From assembly GCF_019166065.1 (NCBI RefSeq), contig NZ_JAHTBN010000003.1:434001-498000 (forward strand): a stretch of 64,000 nt of DNA, in the 5' to 3' direction. The translations under genes were made by a program, and so were the position numbers. Positions 41,319-49,285 of this stretch are shown piece by piece. The notes below the pieces were generated by a model. It was not told where the DNA came from. It made no database searches and saw only the letters and a program-made list of their open reading frames with translations. Position 1 is the first letter of the stretch. Every line of letters begins with the position of its first letter. Source of the stretch: Candidimonas humi. Its GTDB lineage: Bacteria > Pseudomonadota > Gammaproteobacteria > Burkholderiales > Burkholderiaceae_B.

Positions 41319-41422
41319 ATATGCAGGTAGAGAAGGCTTGCGGCCCCTCCGGTGCTACAACGCCCGGCCGCGTTGGCCGGGGGTAAGCGATGTCGCGTCG
41401 GCGATGCGCCCGCTATGCCTGC

Positions 41423-41731
41423 TTAGCGGTGCCAGCCGCGGTGGTAATGATGGCCATGATACCCGCGGTAGCCGCGGTATTCCACCACCGGCCTGTAGTA
41501 GGGGTAGGGGCGCGGCGCCACGATGACCGGCGCGGGCACGACCACCGGGGCCGGGGCGTATACCACCGGCGGAGGCGGAGGCGCTACATAGACCGGGGGC
41601 GGCGCATATACCGGGGCGCCTATGACGACGCCCGGAATCCCGATGGAGACCCCCACGCTTACGTGGGCCATGGCTGCACTTGAACCGGCCAGGGCCAGAG
41701 CGGCCACACCCGTCAGTATCAGTCGTTTCAT
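41423..41731 (-). CDS. Small secreted Pro/Val-rich protein with His/Tyr-rich tail
   Basis: A 102-residue exported protein. The signal peptide is MKRLILTGVAALALAGSSAA with AMA cleavage near residue 22. A short hydrophobic Gly/Val region (VSVGVSIGIPGVVIGAPVY) follows. The middle is made of Pro-Val-Tyr repeats (PPPVYVAPPPPPVVYAPAP). The last 25 residues are rich in Tyr, His, Arg and Gly and end GHHYHRGWHR. Similar small proteins with PPPVYVAP cores are common in Bordetella, Burkholderia and Achromobacter, but have no assigned role. The tail could bind metal or polyanions. Start 41731 is chosen for the signal peptide; AGGTG lies upstream. Confidence 0.78.
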   Translation of the reverse strand: MKRLILTGVAALALAGSSAAMAHVSVGVSIGIPGVVIGAPVYAPPPVYVAPPPPPVVYAPAPVVVPAPVIVAPRPYPYYRPVVEYRGYRGYHGHHYHRGWHR

Positions 41732-42056
41732 ATCAGCACCTGCTGTGTTTGATTCGGTACCCCTATTGTCAAGCAAATTGTGCTCGCCAGGTGTGGGCTG
41801 ATTTCGGAAAGAGCTTCAATTCGCTACACGAGTGGCGTTTTGGCCACGTTGACTACATATTTCCTTACATTCACTGATTACAGCAGCGAAACAAGTTGGC
41901 GAAATCATGCGAAAAGCCTCGCGCAAGGCGCTTTCGGCCTTTCGGATGGCGCGAGAGTGTTGTGCAGAGGAAACATGCGCCGGGCCAGGCATATAATCTG
42001 CATTCCGTCCGCGGCTCGCGGCCCGGCGGCATAAAACGGCACAGGAGGCGATCGAA
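41732..42056. other. Divergent gap before the amino-acid binding-protein gene
   Basis: 325 bp with no recognisable gene. A moderately A+T-rich middle (about 41800-41900) separates the two divergent genes and must hold both promoters, but no convincing -35/-10 pair stood out. AGGAGG at 42043-42048 is the ribosome site of the gene at 42057. Confidence 0.5.
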
Positions 42057-42896
42057 ATGGCATCACGTAGGCAGTTTGTGGCGGGTCTGGGGGTGGCAGG
42101 TCTGGGCGCCATATTGCCCGCCGCGGCGTCGCTGGCGCAGGGTTCCGAATCCACCATGGCGCGCATCAAGCGCACCAAGACCCTGCGTACGGGTGTGATC
42201 GCTGGCGCAGCGCCGTATTTCCAGAAATCGGTGGCCACCGGCAAGTGGCTGGGCTTCGGGCCTGCGTTCGGCCAGCAGCTCGCGCAGTCGCTGGGCGTGC
42301 AACTGCAGTTGGTGGAAACCACTTGGGGCAATGCCGTGCTGGATCTGCAGGCCAACAAGATCGATTGCATGTTCGGCATGGCGCCCACCGAGCAGCGCAA
42401 GAAAATGGTGGGCTTTTCCGCGCCGCTGTTTCACAACACTTTTACTATCGTGGCCCGCAAGGGTTTCGACCCCAAGACCTGGGCCGAGATCGACAACCCC
42501 AAGGTCACGGTGTCGGTAGACGTGGGTTCCAACCAGGACACCTTCGCCACTCAGACCCTGAAGCAAGCCACAATCAAGCGCTTCGATACATCGGGAGACG
42601 CCACGATGGCGCTGCAGACCGGGCGGGTCGATGCCCAGGTGCTGGTGGCGCTGCTGTCTGTGACCGTGCTGGCCCGTGCGCCGGGCTTGGGACACCTGGT
42701 GATCCCGACTCCCGTCGAAGGTGCGCCTGTGTGCGTGGGTGTCCAGAAAGAGCCCGACACCGCCTTTTTGCATTACCTGGACGGCTGGCTCACCAAAATG
42801 CACGAAAGCGGCGAGACCCGCAAGGTGATCCTGCAGAACATGGAAAGCCTGGTAGGCATCAAGGCCAGCGATTTTCCGAAAGCGGTCACGCTGTAG
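42057..42896 (+). CDS. Amino-acid ABC transporter substrate-binding protein with Tat-type signal
   Basis: A 279-residue family-3 (polar amino-acid/GltI/HisJ type) binding protein. Body motifs: LRTGVIAGAAPYF, WLGFGPAFGQQLAQSLGV, ANKIDCMFGMAPTEQRKKMV, and a DVGSNQDTFATQTL lobe-2 segment. The N-terminus is MASRRQFVAGLGVAGLGAIL. Its SRRQFV twin-arginine and mild hydrophobic core look like a Tat rather than a Sec signal, which is unusual for this class. AGGAGG lies 8 nt upstream. The matching permease and ATPase are 2.4 kb away, beyond a minus-strand D-amino-acid dehydrogenase and racemase. Those neighbours hint that the ligand may be a D-amino acid. Confidence 0.85.
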   Translation: MASRRQFVAGLGVAGLGAILPAAASLAQGSESTMARIKRTKTLRTGVIAGAAPYFQKSVATGKWLGFGPAFGQQLAQSLGVQLQLVETTWGNAVLDLQANKIDCMFGMAPTEQRKKMVGFSAPLFHNTFTIVARKGFDPKTWAEIDNPKVTVSVDVGSNQDTFATQTLKQATIKRFDTSGDATMALQTGRVDAQVLVALLSVTVLARAPGLGHLVIPTPVEGAPVCVGVQKEPDTAFLHYLDGWLTKMHESGETRKVILQNMESLVGIKASDFPKAVTL

Positions 42897-42902
42897 GGCC
42901 GG

Positions 42903-42922
42903 CGCCCGGCTCGAGCCGGGCG
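42903..42922. terminator. Perfect 20-bp palindrome between convergent genes
   Basis: CGCCCGGCTCGAGCCGGGCG stands between the stops of the binding-protein gene (42896) and the racemase gene (42928). A hairpin from either strand is possible, but there is no T-run, so termination would be weak or Rho-aided. Confidence 0.5.
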
Positions 42923-42927
42923 GCGTG

Positions 42928-43731
42928 TCAGCCCGCGGGCTCGATCGCCCGCCGCATCCACAAATCGGCGAGATCCACCAGATCGAATACCGGCAGTTTG
43001 CAGCGTCGGCGGATTTCCGCGGCATAGGGACGCATATTGGTGCATTCCAGCACCAGTGCGCCGACGGCCGGATATTCCCGCAGCAGTTGCTGCGCGGCCT
43101 GAACGATCTCCTTACCGATCTGTACGAAGTCGCCCGCCGGCAAGTCGCCCAGGATGACCCGGGCGAATTCGCCGTCTTCGCATACGCCGGCGATCGGCGT
43201 ATCGGCCGCGGCGCCTGCGCCGGCCAGATGCTCGGGCGACAGCGAGCGCTTCGTCGCGGTCACCACGCCCGCCTTGCGCCCCGTGGGCAGCATGGCCTGC
43301 AGCATCGGCACCCATAGCAGCGCCGAAGTGGCGACGGGGATCGATACCGCATCGGCAATGCTGCGCTGGTGCAGCGCCAGGAAGCCGCAACTGGAAACGA
43401 TGGCTGCGCAGCCTTGCGCCTGCAGCTCGCGGGCGCCTTGCCGGAAGGCTTCCACGAGACCGCGGGCCCTGTCGCGCACCACGCGCTCGGTCGAGGCCTG
43501 TGCGATGCTCTTGAAGATTACCGGATAAGAAAACGTGGCCGGATTGCCGATATCCCCCGGCGGCCGCGGAAAACGCGTGTCCAGCATCAGGATGCCCAGC
43601 GGCGCATTACGCGAGCCGGCAGCCGAGGCGGCGCGTTCGATGGGCATGCCTGCTGGCTCGTGGGCTGCGGGGCCGGCCTCGGAGGGTTCAGCCCGCAAGG
43701 GTTCCGGCGCGTCCCGCTCTTTATCCGGCAT
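42928..43731 (-). CDS. Aspartate/glutamate racemase family protein
   Basis: A 267-residue protein of the Asp/Glu/hydantoin racemase superfamily. The two catalytic cysteines are in AAIVSSCGFLALH and LVLECTNMRPY, each in the expected strand-loop context. LGILMLDTRFPRPPGDIGN is the N-terminal phosphate/substrate loop seen in the uncharacterised MaR/PrpF-like branch of the family. The first 40 residues are low complexity and may not be translated; an in-frame ATG at 43647 is an alternative. It overlaps the dadA-like stop by 11 bp. With a D-amino-acid dehydrogenase upstream it may interconvert amino-acid enantiomers. The substrate is unknown. Confidence 0.8.
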   Translation of the reverse strand: MPDKERDAPEPLRAEPSEAGPAAHEPAGMPIERAASAAGSRNAPLGILMLDTRFPRPPGDIGNPATFSYPVIFKSIAQASTERVVRDRARGLVEAFRQGARELQAQGCAAIVSSCGFLALHQRSIADAVSIPVATSALLWVPMLQAMLPTGRKAGVVTATKRSLSPEHLAGAGAAADTPIAGVCEDGEFARVILGDLPAGDFVQIGKEIVQAAQQLLREYPAVGALVLECTNMRPYAAEIRRRCKLPVFDLVDLADLWMRRAIEPAG

Positions 43732-44992
43732 AGCGTTCGAGCGTCAGCCCCGACAGATCGATCTCGGGCTGCTGTCCCGTCGCCAGGTCGGCCACCACAC
43801 GCCCCGAACCCATGGACATGGCCCAACCCGTCGAGCCGTGCCCGAGGTTGATGTACAGCCCCGGCACCGGCGTTGCGCCCATCAGGGGCGGGCCGTCCGG
43901 CGTCATGGGGCGCAACCCCACCCAATAGCGTGCCGTTTCGGGCTGTACTGCACCCGGGAACCAGTCTTGCAGCACCTTCATCAGGGTGCGGGTGGCCTTG
44001 TCGCGGATAGTCAGCGCGCTGTCGCCGAGCTCGGCGGTGCCGGCCACGCGGATGTTCGGGCCCATGCGGGTGATGCTGGTCTTGAGCGCCTCGTCCATGA
44101 CGGCGCCTCGCAGCGCTTTGTCCGGGTCGGTGACGGCGATGGTCGCCGAGTAGCCCTTTACCGGATATATCGGCACATCCACGCCCAGCGGCGCCAGCAG
44201 GTCGCGGCTTTCGATGCCTGCGGCCACGATGATCGTATCGGCCTTCAGGAGCTCGGTGGAGGGCAGCGCCGCATCGCTGATGCGCACGCCTTCCACCCCC
44301 GAACGCGAACCCGCCAGCGACCGTACCCGGGTATTGAAGCGGAAGCGCACGCCGTTTTCTTCGCATACCGTGCGCAACTGCTGTGCGAACACTGCGCAGT
44401 CGCCCGATTCATCGTCCGGCAGATACAGGCCCGAAGCGGGACGCAGCGCAGCCCCTTTCAGGGCGGGCTCGATTTCCGCGCACCCCTCGGCATCCAGCAG
44501 CCGATGCGTGATGCCTGCCTCGGCCAGGATCTGCATGGCCGGCCGCGCCATTTCTTCGTCGAATGCCGTGCGGAACAATTGCAGGTAGCCCTGGCTGCGC
44601 CAATATTCGAAGGCGTGTTCGCTGCGGAACTCCGTCAGGCACGCCTTGCTGTAGTAGGCAATGCGCTGCATGCGTTCTTTGTTGACGCGGTAGCGCGGCA
44701 GCTCGCATTCGCGCAGCCAGCGCGACACCCAGCGCCATTGGCGCGTGTCCGCCACAGGCCGATAGATTACCGGCGATTCGCTGCGGAACAGGTACTTCAG
44801 GATCTTGGTCGGCATGCCCGGCGCGGCCCAGGGCGTTACATAGCCGGGGGCGATCACCCCGGCGTTGCCGAGGCTGGTGGCGCGGGCCACGTCCGGCTCG
44901 CGGTCGATGACGGTGACTTCCGCGCCGTGCCGGCGCAGATGATAGGCGGTGCAGACACCGATGATGCCGCCTCCGACGATGATGACTTGCAT
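43721..44992 (-). CDS. D-amino-acid dehydrogenase (DadA-like FAD oxidoreductase)
   Basis: A 423-residue flavoprotein. VIIVGGGIIGVCTAYHLRRHG occupies the FAD site at residues 3-20. The block SLGNAGVIAPGYVTPWAAPG is the DadA hallmark, and the C-terminal LYINLGHGSTGWAMSMGSG is its flavin-proximal loop. DadA oxidises D-amino acids to oxo acids and ammonia and feeds the respiratory chain. The length agrees with E. coli DadA (432). I start at ATG 44992 because the Rossmann strand begins at once; the 65 upstream codons of the open frame are arginine/alanine filler. It probably forms one transcript with the racemase. Confidence 0.88.
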   Translation of the reverse strand: MQVIIVGGGIIGVCTAYHLRRHGAEVTVIDREPDVARATSLGNAGVIAPGYVTPWAAPGMPTKILKYLFRSESPVIYRPVADTRQWRWVSRWLRECELPRYRVNKERMQRIAYYSKACLTEFRSEHAFEYWRSQGYLQLFRTAFDEEMARPAMQILAEAGITHRLLDAEGCAEIEPALKGAALRPASGLYLPDDESGDCAVFAQQLRTVCEENGVRFRFNTRVRSLAGSRSGVEGVRISDAALPSTELLKADTIIVAAGIESRDLLAPLGVDVPIYPVKGYSATIAVTDPDKALRGAVMDEALKTSITRMGPNIRVAGTAELGDSALTIRDKATRTLMKVLQDWFPGAVQPETARYWVGLRPMTPDGPPLMGATPVPGLYINLGHGSTGWAMSMGSGRVVADLATGQQPEIDLSGLTLERYAG

Positions 44993-45322
44993 GGGATCCC
45001 CGGAAAGAAGGCAGGGGCGGCCCCGCGCTCCGTGCCTTGCCTGTTGCTGTTCGTGATGTGCGGCTCGTGCGCCGTGCAATTGCGATGCATCGCATTGTAG
45101 TCCGGCCCGCTTGGCCGCCGGCCGCCGCACGGCCGCATCCCCTTGGCGAGGGCCGCCTGATCCCGCCGATGCTGCGTCTGCGGGCAATTACCGAGACGCG
45201 GCGCGGCCTGCGGCGGGCGTCAGGGCGCTACAAACCGGTAAAATCAACGGATTTACGCGCCAGCGCGAGAACAACAGACAGGCCTGCCGCGCCCGACGGC
45301 GCGGCGGCCGACAGGAGGGTGT
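44993..45322. promoter_or_regulatory. Divergent control region between the D-amino-acid dehydrogenase and permease genes
   Basis: 330 bp, mostly G/C rich, no gene. A perfect 14-bp palindrome TGCGATGCATCGCA at 45081-45094 lies about 90 bp upstream of the dehydrogenase start and 230 bp upstream of the permease start, and is a candidate operator. AGGAGG at 45313-45318 is the permease ribosome site. Confidence 0.45.
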
Positions 45323-45991
45323 GTGTATCACTGGAATTTCGGGGCGCTGTGGGACTATCGCTACCTGCTGCTCAGCGGCCTGTTCTACACCCTGGCATTC
45401 ACCGTGGCCTGCGTAGTGCTCGGGCTGGTAGTGGGGCTGGCCGCGGGCCTGGGCCGCTTGTCGCGCAGTGTGTTGATTTCGGGGCCGATGCGCGCCTATG
45501 TAGAGGTGTTCCGCTGCACGCCGGTGCTGGTGCAACTGATCTGGTTCTATTACGCGCTGCCCATACTCACCGGCATCCAGATCTCGCCGGCCGTGGCCTC
45601 GGTGCTGGCGCTGTCGCTATATGGCGGCGCCTTCTATGCCGAGATTTTCCGCGCCGGCGTGATGTCGATCGATATCGGCCAGTCCGAGGCCGGCATGGCC
45701 ATAGGCATGACCCGCCGCCAGATCATGCGGCGCGTAGTACTGCCGCAGGCCTTCAAGCGCATGATCCCGCCTTTGATGAGCCAGTCCATCATGCAGTTGA
45801 AAAATACCTCGCTGTTGTCGGTGCTGGCCATTCCCGATCTGCTGTATCAGGGCCAGACTGCGGCGCACGACCTGTACCGCCCGCTGGAATGCTATACCAT
45901 CGTCGCCATCTGCTACTTCATCGTGCTGTTTCCGGCGACCCTGTTCTCCAAGCGCCTGGAAGACAAGCTGGCGCGGCAGGACGCGGGTTGA
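45323..45991 (+). CDS. Polar amino-acid ABC transporter permease (HisM/GltK family)
   Basis: A 222-residue membrane protein with about five helices. The family block [20 protein letters not shown] spans residues about 57-76. The EAA loop is [21 protein letters not shown], and the C-terminal segment [20 protein letters not shown] is typical of HisM/GltK/GlnP permeases. The GTG start at 45323 follows AGGAGG by 4 nt. Only one permease is present, so it probably works as a homodimer. The ATPase follows after a 163-bp stretch with a repeat-rich small ORF, and the binding protein is at 42057. Confidence 0.9.
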   Translation: MYHWNFGALWDYRYLLLSGLFYTLAFTVACVVLGLVVGLAAGLGRLSRSVLISGPMRAYVEVFRCTPVLVQLIWFYYALPILTGIQISPAVASVLALSLYGGAFYAEIFRAGVMSIDIGQSEAGMAIGMTRRQIMRRVVLPQAFKRMIPPLMSQSIMQLKNTSLLSVLAIPDLLYQGQTAAHDLYRPLECYTIVAICYFIVLFPATLFSKRLEDKLARQDAG

Positions 45992-46023
45992 CGCGGCCGC
46001 GGCGACTGAAAGACGGCAAAGGC

Positions 46024-46158
46024 ATGCAAAGTATGAAGAGCCCGGACTATGCTGCAGGCAAGGCAGGCAAGGCAGGCAAGGCAGGCAAGGCAGGCAAGGC
46101 AGACGCGCGGACCATGGCCGCGCCGCTAGCTACGGGCGCCACCAGAGGCAAGGTATGA
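46024..46158 (+). CDS. Possible 44-residue repeat peptide coupled to the ATPase gene
   Basis: An ATG at 46024 opens a frame of 44 codons that contains five GKA tripeptides ([19 protein letters not shown]) encoded by a 9-bp tandem repeat. Its TGA stop overlaps the ATG of the ATPase gene (ATGA, 46155-46158). The overlap would allow translational coupling. The peptide has no family and could be a chance frame. AAAGGC about 6 nt upstream is a weak ribosome site. Confidence 0.3.
   Translation: MQSMKSPDYAAGKAGKAGKAGKAGKADARTMAAPLATGATRGKV
46057..46101 (+). repeat. Five perfect 9-bp tandem repeats
   Basis: The unit GGCAAGGCA is repeated five times without error between the permease and ATPase genes. 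Unit length is a multiple of three, so copy changes would keep the small frame open. Such repeats vary in number by slippage. Confidence 0.95.
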
Positions 46159-46940
46159 ACACTCCAAGCGCAGCAACCATGATCGAGGTGCGCAACCTGC
46201 GCAAGCAGTTCGGCTCGAACGTTGTCCTGAAGGACATTTCCCTTACGGTGGAAAAGGGCAGCGTGGTGGCCATGATAGGTCCCTCGGGCTCGGGCAAGTC
46301 CACGCTGCTGCGGTGCCTGAATCTGCTTACCATTCCCGATGGCGGCCATATCCGCGTGGGCGATCACGCCGTCACCTTCGACGGCACCGCGGCCTGCTTG
46401 CCGGGCGACCGCAAACTGGCCGAGTACCGCGCCAACACCGGCATGGTGTTCCAGCACTTCAACCTGTTTCCGCACATGACCGCGGTGCAAAACGTGATGG
46501 AAGGCCTGGTCACGGTACGGCGCCAGCCCAAGCCTCAGGCGCGTGAAAAAGCGCTGGAACTCCTGGCTCGTGTCGGCCTGGCGGCGCACGCCGAACAGTA
46601 CCCCAATAAATTATCCGGCGGCCAGAAGCAGCGCGTGGCTATTGCACGAGCCCTGGCCATGCAGCCCCAAGTCATGCTGTTCGACGAAGCCACTTCGGCG
46701 CTCGATCCCGAACTGGTGGGCGAAGTGCTCAACGTCATGAAAGCCCTGGCCGACGAAGGCATGACCATGATGCTGGTCACCCACGAAATCGCCTTTGCCC
46801 GCGAAGTGGCCGACCAGGTGATATTCATGCGCGACGGCGTAGTGGTGGAAAGCGGGCCGCCTGCTCAAGTGATAGAAAGCCCGCACGAGGCCGCGACTCG
46901 GTCCTTCTTGGCGCGCTTCAATCCGGCGCTGGCAGGATAG
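46155..46940 (+). CDS. Polar amino-acid ABC transporter ATPase (GlnQ/HisP family)
   Basis: A 261-residue ATPase. Walker A is [17 protein letters not shown], the Q-loop is [12 protein letters not shown], the signature is [15 protein letters not shown], Walker B is [14 protein letters not shown], and the H-loop is [12 protein letters not shown]. These are the standard GlnQ features. It serves the permease at 45323 and probably the binding protein at 42057. The start overlaps the stop of a small repeat-bearing frame. It ends 44 bp before the convergent polysaccharide locus, with no strong terminator in between. Confidence 0.92.
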   Translation: MNTPSAATMIEVRNLRKQFGSNVVLKDISLTVEKGSVVAMIGPSGSGKSTLLRCLNLLTIPDGGHIRVGDHAVTFDGTAACLPGDRKLAEYRANTGMVFQHFNLFPHMTAVQNVMEGLVTVRRQPKPQAREKALELLARVGLAAHAEQYPNKLSGGQKQRVAIARALAMQPQVMLFDEATSALDPELVGEVLNVMKALADEGMTMMLVTHEIAFAREVADQVIFMRDGVVVESGPPAQVIESPHEAATRSFLARFNPALAG

Positions 46941-46984
46941 GGGGCCGGGGGCGTCCCGTTTTTGTGCCTGGGCTCCGGCAGCCC

Positions 46985-49129
46985 TTAGGACGCGTTCCGT
47001 TCCGCCGCGGCAGGCGGCACGATGAGGCGGGCGGCGACTTTGCCCGGGGCTAGCCGGCGCCGGGTCCAGTCGACGATTTTTTCGTCCGGAGTGTAGCCGT
47101 CCACAGCTTGCAGGAAGAGTTCCCGGATACGTTCGTAGTCGTGGCGGCCCATGGCGGCATACAGCTCGTCCAGTATTGCTTTCAGTTCTTCCCAACCGAT
47201 AGAGCGCTCGTTGGCGCGCATGATCATGCAGTGCTGGGTAGGTTCGACGTTGTCGCCGATCAGCAATTCTTCGTACAGTTTTTCGCCCGGCCGCAAGCCC
47301 GTATAGGTGATGGCGATGTCGCCGGCGGGTGTGGTCTTGCTGCGCAGCGACAGGCCCGAGAGAAAGATCATTTTCTGGGCCAACTGGGCGATTTTCACCG
47401 GCTCGCCCATGTCCAGCACGAATACGTCGCCGCCCAGGCCCATCGAGCCGGCCTGGATCACCAATTGCGCGGCCTCCGGTATGGTCATGAAATAGCGCGT
47501 GATTTCGGGGTGTGTGACCGTAATCGGCCCGCCTTTGCGGATCTGCTCGTAGAACAGCGGGATCACCGAGCCCGAAGACCCCAAGACATTGCCGAAGCGC
47601 ACCATGGTAAAGCGCGTGCGGTTTTGCGCAGGCTGCGGCAAGGTGTCGCGGTACAGCACCGGCGCTTGTTCGGCCGCCAATGCCTGCAGCACCAGCTCGG
47701 CCAGGCGCTTGGTGCCTCCCATGACGTTGGTGGGCCGCACCGCCTTGTCGGTGGAGATAAGCACGAAGTTGCGCACGCCGGCGCGCAGCGCGGCCTGGGC
47801 CGCCTTGAGGGTGCCGTAGAGATTGTTGCGCAGTCCCTCGGCGATGTTTTGCTCTACCATGGGCACGTGCTTGTAGGCGGCGGCGTGGTAGATGGTGTCC
47901 ACTTTCCAACTGGACATCACGGCATACAGCAGGGTGGTGCTGCGCACCGAACCCAGTATGGGCACTACTTGCGGCGCTACGGCCAGGGTGCGCGCCAAGG
48001 CTTTCAATTCGGCTTCGATGGTGTACAGGTTGAATTCGGCATGCTCGAACAGAATCAGCGTGCGCGCCCCGTTATGCATGATCTGCCGGCACAATTCCGA
48101 GCCTATGGAGCCGCCCGCTCCGGTCACCATCACGACCTGGCCGCGTATGCACTTGCCCAGCAGGTCGCCATCGGGCTGCACCACATCGCGGCCCAGCAGA
48201 TCGTCGATACTGATATCGCGCACATTCTTGACCGTCACCTTGCCGGTGGCCAGGTCGGCAATGCCGGGGATCGTGCGTACGGGCAGCGACAGAGCCCGAA
48301 ACTGCTCGACGATTTCATTGCGACGCAGCCGCGTCGCCGACGGGATCGCCAGCAGTACTTCCTGCGCCCGGGTTTCGAGCAGCAGCGTAGGCAGGTCGTT
48401 GGGCGCATAGATCTTCAGCCCGCCCACGTAGCGGTTGGCCAGGCTGGCCTCATCGTCGATGAAGGCCACTGCCCGCATCTCGCGGCTGCTTTGCAGCGCC
48501 ATCAGCAACTGATTGCCGGACGCGCCGGCGCCGTAGATCGCTACGCGCTTGCGCTCGTCGCCCTTGGCCGCGTCGGGCGTGCTGCCCGGGAACACCAGCG
48601 CCCGCAGGCCGAACGGCAGGTTGCTGAAATAATGCCGCATCGACAGCCGCAAGCCGCCCACGAGCAAGGTGCCTACCATCCAGTACAGCACGGGAATGGA
48701 GCGCGGCACCAGCGCCTGAGGCTGGCCATGCAGGTAAATGAATACGGCCAGCAGCACCGAAGCCGCCGCCATGGCTCGCACGATGGCCATGATGGCTTGC
48801 AGGCCGGCGTAGCGCAGCACCGCGCGGTACAGTCCGAAGCGTACGAACATGGGGATCGTCAGCACGGGAGCCAGCACGAACAGCCAGGCATGGCCGCTGA
48901 ACGGTTCGATTAAAGCGAGATTGTCCAGGCGCAGGAAAAAAGCCAGCCACAAGGTCACCCAGACCAGCAGCACGTCTGCAGTCACCTGTAGCGCACGCTT
49001 CTTGCGGCGCGACAGGCTCAGCAAATATAGACGCAGGCTAGGCCGATGCGCGAGGGCTTCCTTTATTTCTCTCACTGATTTGTGCTCTTGGAGTATCGAA
49101 TCTTGCGCAATGCCGTCGAATGGTAGCAT
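46985..49129 (-). CDS. wbpM: Membrane-bound UDP-GlcNAc 4,6-dehydratase (WbpM/PglF/WlbL family)
   Basis: A 714-residue inner-membrane enzyme. About four transmembrane helices at residues 50-170 (VTADVLLVWVTLWLAFFLRLD first). A first Rossmann domain follows with RVAIYGAGASGNQLLMAL (about 200), then the catalytic SDR domain with VTGAGGSIGSELCRQI (about 315). The catalytic triad is the SMK type: VLISTDKAV, then PTNVMGGTKR, with Met in place of the SDR Tyr. It converts UDP-GlcNAc to the 4-keto-6-deoxy sugar, the entry to QuiNAc4NAc/bacillosamine, FucNAc or QuiNAc. It is last in the minus-strand locus, next to PglE- and PglD-like genes, as wlbL is in Bordetella. Confidence 0.92.
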   Translation of the reverse strand: MLPFDGIAQDSILQEHKSVREIKEALAHRPSLRLYLLSLSRRKKRALQVTADVLLVWVTLWLAFFLRLDNLALIEPFSGHAWLFVLAPVLTIPMFVRFGLYRAVLRYAGLQAIMAIVRAMAAASVLLAVFIYLHGQPQALVPRSIPVLYWMVGTLLVGGLRLSMRHYFSNLPFGLRALVFPGSTPDAAKGDERKRVAIYGAGASGNQLLMALQSSREMRAVAFIDDEASLANRYVGGLKIYAPNDLPTLLLETRAQEVLLAIPSATRLRRNEIVEQFRALSLPVRTIPGIADLATGKVTVKNVRDISIDDLLGRDVVQPDGDLLGKCIRGQVVMVTGAGGSIGSELCRQIMHNGARTLILFEHAEFNLYTIEAELKALARTLAVAPQVVPILGSVRSTTLLYAVMSSWKVDTIYHAAAYKHVPMVEQNIAEGLRNNLYGTLKAAQAALRAGVRNFVLISTDKAVRPTNVMGGTKRLAELVLQALAAEQAPVLYRDTLPQPAQNRTRFTMVRFGNVLGSSGSVIPLFYEQIRKGGPITVTHPEITRYFMTIPEAAQLVIQAGSMGLGGDVFVLDMGEPVKIAQLAQKMIFLSGLSLRSKTTPAGDIAITYTGLRPGEKLYEELLIGDNVEPTQHCMIMRANERSIGWEELKAILDELYAAMGRHDYERIRELFLQAVDGYTPDEKIVDWTRRRLAPGKVAARLIVPPAAAERNAS

Positions 49130-49285
49130 TCGAATGTTACGTAACCGTGCTTATGCGGAGCATGAATATTCACTAATTGTGTCTATAAATATCTGTGGCA
49201 ATGCGGTGGATTTAAAAGTTTGAATGAATAATTAATATATCGCTGCATTTTGGGACGGCGATCTCAGTGTCATGCATATCGTTAT

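Noticed and set aside
45037-46022. Upstream extension of the GKA-repeat frame
   Set aside because: This part runs out of frame through the permease gene. Only the last 44 codons from ATG 46024 were kept as a doubtful small ORF.
46057-46101. Tandem repeat considered as a CRISPR
   Set aside because: The units are 9 bp with no spacers.
46611-47909. 432-codon minus-strand frame spanning the ATPase gene end and the wbpM-like gene
   Set aside because: It overlaps the C-terminal SDR domain of the wbpM-like gene in another frame and is rich in Arg and Gly as expected of a shadow.
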